Origin: Gracilaria domingensis
Taxonomy: Eukaryota > Rhodophyta > Florideophyceae > Gracilariales > Gracilariaceae
DNA: 64,000 nucleotides
Reading direction: 5' to 3'
Assembly: GCA_022539475.1 (NCBI GenBank)
Contig: VCMS01000037.1
Location: 278,364-342,363, forward strand
In this document: piece by piece, positions 51,158 to 60,238 of the stretch
Position numbering within the stretch: position 1 is the stretch's first letter
Layout of the letters: each line of letters opens with the position of its first letter
Notes under the pieces: generated by a model
Databases searched by the model: none
Seen by the model: only the letters and a program-made list of their open reading frames with translations
What the model was told of the DNA's origin: nothing
Position numbers and translations under genes: made by a program

Positions 51158-52228
51158 CTACGGTCTTGGTGGTCGCCTCAGAGGGTTGACGATGGCAAAT
51201 CTTGCATTGCATACAGGACACATTGCTGCTCCCTTCCCAACAGAAGGGCTGAACGTTGACAAGCATATTGAGCATGTGAACCCATTGTCGATTATTTCGC
51301 TAGTTTCCATGCACGACGCTCTGAAATCCACCTTGTCCGGAACCGGCATTGCTAGGAAGTCTCGGCTTTGTTTGTCAACTATAAAAACCGTTTGTAAGTA
51401 TTGCAGTAGAGTGTCCGGCGTATCCGTAGAGAATTCGTCTGGGCGCACGTACACTCCGTTCGTGAGATGAGCAGCTTGTTGGAAGTAAGTAGAGTCCTTT
51501 TCGTTCAGAAGCACGCAAGAATCTATAGGGACTCCCAGTCTCTGAGCAGAGAAAATGCAATTCATCACCGACACATATTGATCCGGGGCATCAGGACCTG
51601 CCAGCACGCATAGTATCCGACCATTGAAGTGAACGCTTTGTTCCACTATTTCTAGCCGATCCCTGTCCTGGCCGAGGCTCATAGCTGCCCGTTCAATTTG
51701 AATTCTACGAGCTCTGTTCAGCAGGCAGAGTGCGGTTGCAAGGGCGGAGCTGATGCATGAGTACTTCTTACAGACATCGGGATCTTCCTGGCCACGTAGA
51801 GATGCTGCAATGCCCTCCTCAACAGCCCTCTTGACATCTTGTACCATCTGCTGAGGATCTGCGGCTATATGTTGATGAGAGGAATATCCTCTGAGAGCAT
51901 CAAATGATGCATCTTCCACAGATTCGTCGTAATCCGGTGTAAGAGTGTCTGGCTCCGGAAAGACTGGGTACACCAGTCCCGACGCATCTGAACCGGAAAA
52001 TATTACACAAACTCTATTTGCTTCATGCAGCAACAAGAAGGTATTCAAGAACACAAGCAGTTGTTCTGTGACAGACTTGAGTGCTTGTACGGAAATACAC
52101 AAGGCCTCTTTTGGATCCTTTCCGGATACTTCAAGCCATGAACGAACAGATGTATCGAGGATAAGAATTAGAAGGTCTTGTGCATCATCAGCAGCCTTGA
52201 CTCTGAAAGGGTCTGTTGCTTCCCGCAT
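51158..52228 (-). CDS. TFB4: TFIIH core subunit TFB4/GTF2H3 (p34)
   Basis: 356 residues, ATG at 52228. A non-ATG codon just upstream extends the frame by one residue only. Tfb4 partners with p44/Ssl1 in TFIIH, used in RNA polymerase II initiation and nucleotide-excision repair. A von Willebrand A-like fold starts at LLILILDTSVRSW. An NR-(V/L)-x-VI-x-SG strand follows, then the conserved SCISSALATALCLLNR helix, ILCVLAGPDAPDQYVSVMNCIFSAQ, and a VYVRP-like block near residue 270. The C-terminus is a C4 zinc module (C-SIC...CPVC) and a short basic end. Length matches the family. Confidence 0.88.
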   Translation of the reverse strand: MREATDPFRVKAADDAQDLLILILDTSVRSWLEVSGKDPKEALCISVQALKSVTEQLLVFLNTFLLLHEANRVCVIFSGSDASGLVYPVFPEPDTLTPDYDESVEDASFDALRGYSSHQHIAADPQQMVQDVKRAVEEGIAASLRGQEDPDVCKKYSCISSALATALCLLNRARRIQIERAAMSLGQDRDRLEIVEQSVHFNGRILCVLAGPDAPDQYVSVMNCIFSAQRLGVPIDSCVLLNEKDSTYFQQAAHLTNGVYVRPDEFSTDTPDTLLQYLQTVFIVDKQSRDFLAMPVPDKVDFRASCMETSEIIDNGFTCSICLSTFSPSVGKGAAMCPVCNARFAIVNPLRRPPRP

Positions 52229-52889
52229 CAAGGCAGTTGAGGTGTACGGAAGCTAATCGCAACTTGCTCTCTTGTAATGCGATTCAAGTACGTGTACAAG
52301 TAATGTGCAGATGAAAAAGCAACGAGAACTGGAAGAAGATACTCACGAAGTGGATAGCCTTCGTTTGTCCCTGTGACGGGAGTTAGGTTTGGATCTGCGG
52401 ATCATTCTGAAGAGGACACGTACACGTTTAAGTACGGGTATGAAAGGGGGGTTCTATTCCAATACACTTTCGCTCGTAAGTAAATGTAAATTGCCAATCT
52501 GGCCAATGGATGGGGCCCAACCAACGTGGGCCGCGGCCCAAGTAACTCAGAAAACCTGTCACTGACAGCCTGTCAGTGACAGCCTGTCAGTGTAGGTTAC
52601 ACGTACCTGGTCTGCATCATGATCACAGATCCCATCGGTTCGAGCGACGACCGTCGACAGGGATTAGATCGTCAGTCTGAACGAGGGGATGCGACTCGTA
52701 CAAACATGTACTTTAGTATGCAATTTAACCGGTTAACACTCATCTTCTTCTAATCATTAGTGCCGTCGTTGAACTTCACGAAGAACAAAAGTAATTTCAA
52801 CCTTAAGTGCACGAGAACATCACACAGAATGCGCACAGCCTGACGCCACTGCGTTTTGGAAAAACAATCTGTGAAGTTCATGTTTGCAT
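52229..52889. promoter_or_regulatory. Divergent promoter region of TFB4 and a mitochondrial carrier
   Basis: 661 bp. It contains a 14-bp unit CCTGTCAGTGACAG repeated about 2.7 times at 52555-52592 (the first copy has C for G), each a partial palindrome. Confidence 0.5.
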
Positions 52890-53849
52890 ATGGGACGAGA
52901 ACCTACTGTCTCGTCTGGCCCAGGATCGGAGAAATGGACCATAATCTCCGACCTAATGGCCGGTGGTTTGGCCGGCATATGCTGCGATGCAATCCTCCAT
53001 CCTGTTGACACTGTTAAATCACGACTTCATGTTCAACGAGGTCCCCCGTTTAAGTATCGCTCAATGTTACACGGTTTTCGTCTAATCACAAGACAAGAAG
53101 GTATACAAAAAGGGCTATACGCTGGCTTTGGGGCTGTTATCGCGGGCACTATTCCAACGCATGCGGTAATGTTTGCGAGCTACAAAGCATTGAAAAGAAA
53201 AGGTGAGGACGGGATTTCAGACGAGCAGCAGTTGGCTGCCGTGGACTTTGTAAGCGCTTCCATTAGTGAAGTCTGTGCATTACCGTTTTATGTACCAGCA
53301 GAAGTGATAGCAAAACGAATGCAGGTTGCAAGACTAGGTCCTGCACGCAACTATAAATCAACAATGCACGCAGGACGATCAATACTGAAATCGGAGGGCT
53401 TTCAAGGCCTACTATCAGGTTTCTGGCCGACAATGTTACGTGATGTACCGTATACAGCGTTGCAGTTTTCCTTTTTCAGTGTTGCGAAGGACCAGTATCG
53501 AGGTTACACGAGAAAACACGACTTAAATGATGCTGAGGCGACTGCTCTTGGCGTCGGAGTTGGGGCGGCCGCAGCGATATTAACAAATCCGTTCGATGTT
53601 ATCAAGACGCGATTCATGACCCAGAGCACAGGTTCAGAACGAAAGTATCACTCAATTTTGCAATGCTTCGGTAGACTTATTAAAGAGGAGGGGGCCTCTG
53701 TTTTGATGCGCGGAGTGTTTGCCAGAGTGCTGTGGGTGGGTCCAGGGAGTGGCATTACTCTGGCTGTGTACGAGAGGTCATCCAAGGTTTTCCGGTCCAA
53801 ATGGCAGTTGGAGGAATCCCGGGTCTACTCTTCAGTAGAAACGCTGTAA
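52890..53849 (+). CDS. Mitochondrial carrier family (SLC25) transporter
   Basis: 319 residues from the ATG at 52890; the frame opens two codons earlier with a TTG. These are inner-membrane carriers with three repeats of about 100 residues, each with P-x-(D/E)-x-(I/V)-K-x-R. Here they are PVDTVKSR, PAEVIAKR and PFDVIKTR. Second signatures such as E-G-x-x-G-(L/F)-x-x-G-F follow in each repeat. Motif choice resembles the S-adenosylmethionine carrier (PET8/SAMC) and the yeast Mme1 group, but the substrate cannot be assigned from motifs seen by eye. No cleavable presequence is evident, as usual for this family. Confidence 0.85.
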   Translation: MGREPTVSSGPGSEKWTIISDLMAGGLAGICCDAILHPVDTVKSRLHVQRGPPFKYRSMLHGFRLITRQEGIQKGLYAGFGAVIAGTIPTHAVMFASYKALKRKGEDGISDEQQLAAVDFVSASISEVCALPFYVPAEVIAKRMQVARLGPARNYKSTMHAGRSILKSEGFQGLLSGFWPTMLRDVPYTALQFSFFSVAKDQYRGYTRKHDLNDAEATALGVGVGAAAAILTNPFDVIKTRFMTQSTGSERKYHSILQCFGRLIKEEGASVLMRGVFARVLWVGPGSGITLAVYERSSKVFRSKWQLEESRVYSSVETL

Positions 53850-54059
53850 AAAGACGATCACTAACTGACTTTGTCATGGGCCCATTTTGTGGCATCGCAT
53901 GTATATGGCACTAAATTGTACAGCCCTGAACCAGACACAGGCGAATTCTTCGAAGGCCCAGCTTCGCTTCGTTCATTTAACATCTTCGATGAATGAAGGT
54001 GTCTAGTTCAAGCAATAACAGATGGTGTCCAATTCCGGGTTCAAAAAGGCATAGTTAGA

Positions 54060-55226
54060 TCAGTATCCAAGTTCCGATGGAAGAATGAACCCCATATCAC
54101 TCTTCACGTTTCTCAAAGTTCGCTCAGCCTCCTCATTTGCGTGCTCAAATCCATCCTTCAAAACAGAACACAGGTAGGATTTGTCGTCGAGTAGTTCGTT
54201 GTACCTAGTCTGTATTGGAGCCAAATGTTCAGTGATGGCGTCCGTAAGCAATGGCTTGAATGTTCCCCATCTCATGTCCTGACACTCAGCTAAGACATCC
54301 TCTTTGGTTTTGTCTGTGACCAGCTGATAAATTGAAAGGAGATTGTTGCACTCGGGGCGTTGCGGATTGTCAAACTGCAATCCTTCAAACGAGTCGGTCT
54401 TGCACTTCTTCACCTTTCGCTTGATAGCCGCGGCGTCGTCAGTCATGTTTATGCGAGAATGATCATTCTCGGCGCTCTTTGACATCTTGTTAGTACCATC
54501 CTCTAGACTCATTACTCTCGCACCTGTCGTTTGCATGAGCGCCTTGGGTTCTCGAAGGGTGCGTGGGCGCTTCTTTTTACAGTACATGTCGTTGTAGCGG
54601 CGCGCAATATCTCTGGCTAATTCAATGTGCTGTCGTTGGTCTTCGCCGACAGGAACCAGATCCGGTTGATAGAGCAGCACGTCTGCTGCCATTAACACCG
54701 GGTAGTCGAAAAGGCCAACCGATACATTCTCACCCTGCTTGAGGGCCTTTTCCTTGAACTGAATCATGCGATGAAGCCAGCCAATGGGAGTGGAACAGTT
54801 CAGCAGCCAGGTAAGCTCTGCGTGCGCCTTGACATGACTCTGGATAAAAATCTTGCTCTTCTGCGGATCAATTCCGCAAGCAATGTACATGGCGACGGTC
54901 TGCAACGTGCAATCGGAAAGGGTCTTCCTGTCGTGCGGGACCGTGATGGCGTGCATATCGACGACGACGAAGAAGTTATCGTACAGCTGCTGGTTGTTGG
55001 TCCACTGTCGAATGGCGCCCAGATAGTTGCCCAGATGAAGAGCTCCGGTCGGCTGAACGCCAGAGAGCACGCGCTTCTTGCGCTGCGTGGACGCCGCGCT
55101 GCGTTGCTCCGTCTGCGGAGAGGTGACGGTCATCAACGGCGCGCGCGGTGCACGGCGCGAACATAGTAGATGACCATACGAGCACAGCCGCCTCGCCGAC
55201 AGCGGAGCGGCAACAAACGAAAACAT
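54060..55226 (-). CDS. Organellar tryptophanyl-tRNA synthetase
   Basis: 388 residues. The chosen ATG at 55226 gives a 31-residue Ser/Arg/Ala-rich presequence typical of mitochondrial or plastid import. The open frame extends further upstream but overlaps the divergent promoter and lacks family similarity. It is the bacterial type of TrpRS: SGVQPTGALHLGN (HIGH equivalent), D-x-HAIT, LLYQPDLVPVGEDQRQHIE, and NKMSKS. It charges tRNA-Trp in an organelle. The first ATG of the long open frame on the other strand lies within this start codon, so the upstream regions face each other. Confidence 0.88.
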   Translation of the reverse strand: MFSFVAAPLSARRLCSYGHLLCSRRAPRAPLMTVTSPQTEQRSAASTQRKKRVLSGVQPTGALHLGNYLGAIRQWTNNQQLYDNFFVVVDMHAITVPHDRKTLSDCTLQTVAMYIACGIDPQKSKIFIQSHVKAHAELTWLLNCSTPIGWLHRMIQFKEKALKQGENVSVGLFDYPVLMAADVLLYQPDLVPVGEDQRQHIELARDIARRYNDMYCKKKRPRTLREPKALMQTTGARVMSLEDGTNKMSKSAENDHSRINMTDDAAAIKRKVKKCKTDSFEGLQFDNPQRPECNNLLSIYQLVTDKTKEDVLAECQDMRWGTFKPLLTDAITEHLAPIQTRYNELLDDKSYLCSVLKDGFEHANEEAERTLRNVKSDMGFILPSELGY

Positions 55227-55764
55227 GACGCGCGCAGGGAACGACGTCGACTCGCGCAGCGCGCGGCGGTTGCTCAGCCCAGCGGCCGCACCGGCTTGCG
55301 GAGGACTCTTCGGCATCCAGTGGCTGCCGGCGCATCGCTCAGCCGCAATGTCGCTCGGAGCAGCAGAGCGGAGATCTGTGCGGCACCTTCGCACCTGTCG
55401 CGCCCCCATTGGCGCGCCTGCACCGCCCGCCGGCCACCCATTCCGTCTCGCGGGCAATATCCCACCGAAAATAAGCGCAAAACAACACAAAACAAGACGC
55501 CGCGCGGCGGCCACGCGCCCGTGTCACGGCGCAGAGCCATTTGAGAGGCGCATCTCGTCGCCTCACACAAATGGAACAGCGCGCCGCGCAAGTGCTCGCC
55601 TGCGCTCGTCCCCGGCGCTCGTCCCCGTCGCAGCCGCTGCGTTTGCGAACCGCGCCGTCGTCGACTGCTGTTGCGGCGCGCTTTGTTTTCCGTCTGTCTT
55701 TGTGCGCCGTTCGGGTCAATTGGGAGCCTGTGCTGATTGCGTGTGGTGCCCGTGCCTGCGCGCC
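55227..55764. promoter_or_regulatory. GC-rich divergent region of TrpRS and ABC-F genes
   Basis: 538 bp that stays open in several frames because of GC richness. I assign no gene to it. Confidence 0.5.
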
Positions 55765-58700
55765 ATGGATGATTCGCTCGCGTTTGTCACGCCGGCTTCT
55801 GCCGCGCGCGTGCACACAGCTGCGGCGCGGCGCGCGACGGCCGTGTGTCGCAGGCCGCCGCGTAGCGTGCCAGTCATGAAGAAGGTGCGGCGGAAGGTAA
55901 CCACTGGTGAAGAGGATAATGCGGTGGATGTGTTTGGCGGTACGAAATTATCGCAAGAAGAGCTGCTGGCGGCTGCGCTAGGTGAGGAGCCCGCTGCCGT
56001 GGGTGTGGATGCAGATGCAGACTCGAACGCGGCACCGGTTGCAGCTCCTTCGAAGAAGAAGAAGAAGAAGCCGAAGAAGGGCGCTGTGCTCAACGACGAT
56101 GCTAATGCTGTCGATGTGTTTGGCGGCGCTTCTATGTCACAGGAGGAGCTGTTGGCCGCTGCTTTGGGCGAGGATACTGCGACTGCGGAGGCTCCCTCCT
56201 CTGCGAAGAACAAGAAAAAGTCGAAGACACCCTCTGTGCTGAACGATGATGCGAATGCTGTCGATGTATTTGCGAGTCCGTCCGCGACACAGGAACAGCT
56301 TCTGGCAGATGCTTTGGGTGAACAGCCGCAAAACAACTCTGTAAAACAATCAAAGAAGAAGAAGAAAAGTAAGGGTAAGAATGGCGTACCTGATGATTCT
56401 GACAATGCGGTGGACGTGTTCTCTGGCACCAATTTATCTCAGGAAGAACTGCTGGCTCAAGCCTTGGGAGAGTCACCTGAGGAGGAAGACAAGCAATCGC
56501 AAAAGAAAAAGAAAGGCAAGAACCAGGCTACGGCTGGTTCCGGCGAGAATGGTGTGGATGTGTTTGGCTCTGCTGACCCCTCGAAAGAAGAGCTTCTCGA
56601 CAATTCCTTGCAAGCCCCAGAACACCACTCGGCGAATGGCGTTCACAAATCCTCCAAATATGCTTCTAATGGAAGTGGGACTACAGTTTCCATGGAAGCG
56701 GACTTGTTCGAAGATGATGATGATGAGCTCGCTGACGAGCAACAACTGTCTGAAGAAGCTGTACCGGAGCCGCTCGAAGACAAACTTTTTGAACCTGATA
56801 CGGAAGTTGTCGGCGAATTTGAAGATGTTTCCAAACAATTCCGCGACTTCACCTCGGCAGGTCGCCGACAAAAGATGAAAGAAACGAGGACAGAGCGCAA
56901 TGCTGCCGAGGGCCGCTTAGCAGATGTCAAGTACGCCAACTTCGGCTCGGGTGGGGAGAAGTTTACGTCAGTTAGATTGGAGGATGTTACAATGATTTTC
57001 CGAAATACAACAGTGTTACAGGGTGTGACATGGGGCGTGAGAACCGGAGAGCGTGTTGGACTCATTGGAGAGAATGGTTCCGGGAAAACGACGCAACTTC
57101 GTATCATTGCAGGCCTATTGAAGCCAACATCAGGAGAAGTTGTGAGGTCTTCGAAAAAGACAAGAGCATCATTCTTGCGTCAAGAGTTTGTAGATGAATT
57201 GGATCCGACTCGAACTCTTCGCGAAGAGTTTTATTCTGCTTTCCACAAGGAAATGAAGCTTGCAGCGGAGTATACGAAATGCGAGAGGGATATAGCGACA
57301 GTAGGAGATGACATGGAATCGCTTGAACGTCTGCTGAACCTTTTCGAAGACCTTCGACAGCAGTGCGAAGAAAGCGATGTTTGGAACTTGGATGCAAGAA
57401 TTGACAGAGTTATGCCTGGATTGGGTTTCAGTGAAGATGACAGTGATAAACTTGTGGCGTCGTTTTCGGGTGGTTGGAAGGTTCGAATCGGTCTCGGAAA
57501 GGTGCTTCTTCAGGATCCAGACCTGCTTTTGTTGGATGAGCCCTCGAATCATTTGGATAGTGAATCTGTAGAGTGGCTCGAAGAATTCCTCCGAGTAAGC
57601 AAACTACCTATGGTTGTGGTTTCTCATGATCGCGAATTCCTGGACAAGGTGTGTACCAAGATTGTGGACATTGAAGCTGGGGAAGCCTTTGAGTATCCAG
57701 GCAACTACTCGACCTTCGTTAAACTCAAGAAGGAGCAACGAAAGGCTTGGGAGTCTGCATACGAACGCCAACAAAAGTTTATTAAGGAGCAGCAAATCTA
57801 CATCAAGAGAAATCGACGCGTTTCAGCCAGATCGAGTCAAGTTAAAAGCCGAGAGAAAATGCTCGAGCGCATGGAACGAACTGGACAAATCGTTCGGAGA
57901 CCCCCGCGTCAGGGAAAACCGCTCGTGTTTAGATTTCCTCCGGCGCCTCGGTCGGGTCGCGACTGTATTGTCATTGATGACCTTACTCATGGATATGGAG
58001 GACGCACGCTTTTCCAAGATGCTTCCATAGCGATCGAGCGCGGTGATCGAATTGCCCTGATCGGTCCCAACGGTAGTGGAAAGAGCACACTTCTGCGTCT
58101 TATTGTTGGTCTTGAAGAGCCTCAGAGCGGATCGGTTGATTGCCAAGGACTGACCAATATCAAAGTTGCGTACTACGAGCAAAACCAGGCTGATGCGCTT
58201 GACTTGGAAGTCACAGTGCTTGATACTCTTACCAGAGCCGCACCAACTGATATGAGATATGAAGACATCCGAGCTCTACTTGGAAAGTTTCTGTTTAAGG
58301 GTGACGCCGTGGAGAAGAAGGTTTCCGCGTTGAGTGGTGGGGAAAAGGCAAGGTTAGCTCTAGCGAAGATCATGCTCGAACCTGCGAATGTTCTCGTTCT
58401 CGATGAACCTGGAAATCATCTTTCAATATCAGCAAAAGAAATGCTTGAGGAAGCCTTGCAACATTTCCAGGGCACTCTACTACTTGTGAGCCACGATCGG
58501 TACTTGATTTCACAGGTTGCAACCCAGATATTGGCAGTAGAAGACAAGAGCCTTGTGTTGTACGATGGGGACTACAAAGCGTACATGGAGAAACATCAAG
58601 AGTTGAGAGAGAAACTACAAGCTCGATTCATCCCTGGTGTTTCAGAAATTAAGAGTGCTCCCAAGATAGTTGTCGAGGAACCACTCAAAATGTCGAACAA

Positions 58701-58785
58701 GAAGGAAAAGAGAAAGAAGAACTTCGGAGGAAGTGGTATCCACAGTGGCAAAACCAAAGAAATGAATGCAAAGAGATGGAACTAA
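55765..58785 (+). CDS. ABC-F translation-type ATPase with five-repeat N-terminal extension
   Basis: 1006 residues from ATG at 55765. An in-frame ATG at 55225 would add a poorly conserved GC-rich stretch, and a third ATG at residue 38 is possible. ABC-F proteins have two ATPase domains and no membrane part, and act on ribosomes. The N-terminus holds five copies of a NAVDVF-x5-QEELL-x3-LGE unit (about 51-75, 113-136, 163-186, 213-236, 261-283), separated by Lys-rich linkers. NBD1 has GENGSGKTT, the signature SFSGGWKVR and LLDEPSNHLD. NBD2 has GPNGSGKST, LSGGEKARLALAK and LDEPGNHLSIS, where the usual NHLD Asp is Ser. The core most resembles plant ABCF5, a plastid type. Localisation is not settled. 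Confidence 0.85.
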   Translation: MDDSLAFVTPASAARVHTAAARRATAVCRRPPRSVPVMKKVRRKVTTGEEDNAVDVFGGTKLSQEELLAAALGEEPAAVGVDADADSNAAPVAAPSKKKKKKPKKGAVLNDDANAVDVFGGASMSQEELLAAALGEDTATAEAPSSAKNKKKSKTPSVLNDDANAVDVFASPSATQEQLLADALGEQPQNNSVKQSKKKKKSKGKNGVPDDSDNAVDVFSGTNLSQEELLAQALGESPEEEDKQSQKKKKGKNQATAGSGENGVDVFGSADPSKEELLDNSLQAPEHHSANGVHKSSKYASNGSGTTVSMEADLFEDDDDELADEQQLSEEAVPEPLEDKLFEPDTEVVGEFEDVSKQFRDFTSAGRRQKMKETRTERNAAEGRLADVKYANFGSGGEKFTSVRLEDVTMIFRNTTVLQGVTWGVRTGERVGLIGENGSGKTTQLRIIAGLLKPTSGEVVRSSKKTRASFLRQEFVDELDPTRTLREEFYSAFHKEMKLAAEYTKCERDIATVGDDMESLERLLNLFEDLRQQCEESDVWNLDARIDRVMPGLGFSEDDSDKLVASFSGGWKVRIGLGKVLLQDPDLLLLDEPSNHLDSESVEWLEEFLRVSKLPMVVVSHDREFLDKVCTKIVDIEAGEAFEYPGNYSTFVKLKKEQRKAWESAYERQQKFIKEQQIYIKRNRRVSARSSQVKSREKMLERMERTGQIVRRPPRQGKPLVFRFPPAPRSGRDCIVIDDLTHGYGGRTLFQDASIAIERGDRIALIGPNGSGKSTLLRLIVGLEEPQSGSVDCQGLTNIKVAYYEQNQADALDLEVTVLDTLTRAAPTDMRYEDIRALLGKFLFKGDAVEKKVSALSGGEKARLALAKIMLEPANVLVLDEPGNHLSISAKEMLEEALQHFQGTLLLVSHDRYLISQVATQILAVEDKSLVLYDGDYKAYMEKHQELREKLQARFIPGVSEIKSAPKIVVEEPLKMSNKKEKRKKNFGGSGIHSGKTKEMNAKRWN

Positions 58786-60238
58786 GATTTCCATCTTGGG
58801 ACCTTAGCTTAAGACCATCCTCTAAGCCCTCATTCGATTACTGTTATTTTCAAGTGTATACGTGCACAGTACTCCAGATGGTTGATTTGCCACAGTTGAT
58901 TACAACTTTTCACCCGATAAGTTGAACCCAGGAGCAGAAAGAAGGTTGAAGTTTACAGACTTTGGAGCTAATTTGTTGAGATAAAGGCACTCCATACCTG
59001 GCCTAGGGTTTGGAAACACATCAATCACACATTCGTTCTTTCTTCTCTTCTTAATGCAGATAATAGCCCCCAATTACGAGGCTAAAGAAATGCGTTCTTT
59101 GATTCTTAAAGAGCAAAAGCACACACACGCGCTTCTGAAGGAAGAGAACTTGTCGGCATGCCATCGCCGAGATTTCCCCCCTTTTTTTTCTTGTGTGCTT
59201 CTTCCTTTCTTTCAGTCTTGACCGAAACTAAATGGTGATTGCTTGGTTTGAAGTTTACTCGTAAAACGGCTTCTCCTTTATCCTTGAGTGTTTGTTTTCA
59301 ATTTCTGAACTATATGTCGAACAGCAGCTCCATTTCTTCGGTAAACTTCAGGACTCAAGCTCGAGTCTGGAGAACAATTCGATCTTGCCATGCCACAGAC
59401 TTCACCGTCAAACAACACAGAACAATAGCCGCAAATAACCCGCGCTACCTAAAGGTTTGGCTGTCGCTTCGGCCCACTCGTCCTGTTCCATGTTAACAAA
59501 ACGCAATCATCATCTCTGTGATGAAATAGGTCAAAACTTTCTTGGATACTTCTATACATGTAGTAAGTTATCCTCAGAAGATGCAGTAGTAGTGTATTTC
59601 GATAAACAGAAGCGCCAACTTTGTTTCTGCTTCCCTTTAAAGACACCAGCTGAGCTGAACCTGATGGCAACAAATTAACAACGATCGCGAACGGGTTTCT
59701 TGCTCCTTGGTCCTTAAATCCCTGAGCCAAAAGACACCTAACTCTCAACCTGACAGGTTATTGTTTAGAACGAGTCGCGTCCAGGATATCTGCTACGAGA
59801 AATACTACAAACTTCCAAGATTGTTTCGAAGATCTCATTCTATTCCCAAGGTACCTGTAGAGTGCTTTTCTCCCATCCACGGCGTGATATACTAGGTCTA
59901 CATGCAGCAGTCGGTGCCTCTGCGGTTCTTGTCCCTTGTACGACGGCTAAGTCTTTCTGGGAAGCTCTAATTGAGTGAGATTATCTATATCTCACTGAGA
60001 TACACACCAATTAGTTGCTCATACAACTCATGCTTGACTCTAGATGGTTAAAACCGTTTTCGCACCATCTTGGTCAGTACTTTTACATGTCTGAGGCAGA
60101 TTTGCTTCTCTTGGAGAAACATGTTCATTGGCAATATGTACATAACTGAACTGTTTCTCCTATTCAAAGTGATTGCTAGTAGCTGCGGAGGATCCAACAC
60201 GCAAAGGAGCCGTGTGTCCCAAGCTACTGCTTAAAAAC
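58786..60238. other. Intergenic between two convergent genes
   Basis: 1.45 kb. No ORF longer than about 100 codons is credible and no RNA gene was recognised. A T-run lies near 59182. Confidence 0.6.

Noticed and set aside
55227-55514. N-terminal extension of TrpRS upstream of residue 1
   Set aside because: It begins at a GTG and has low-complexity A/R/P content; the ATG at 55226 gives a normal targeting presequence.
55225-55764. N-terminal extension of the ABC-F gene by 180 codons
   Set aside because: This stretch overlaps the TrpRS promoter side, is GC-driven, and the repeat module begins well after the ATG at 55765.
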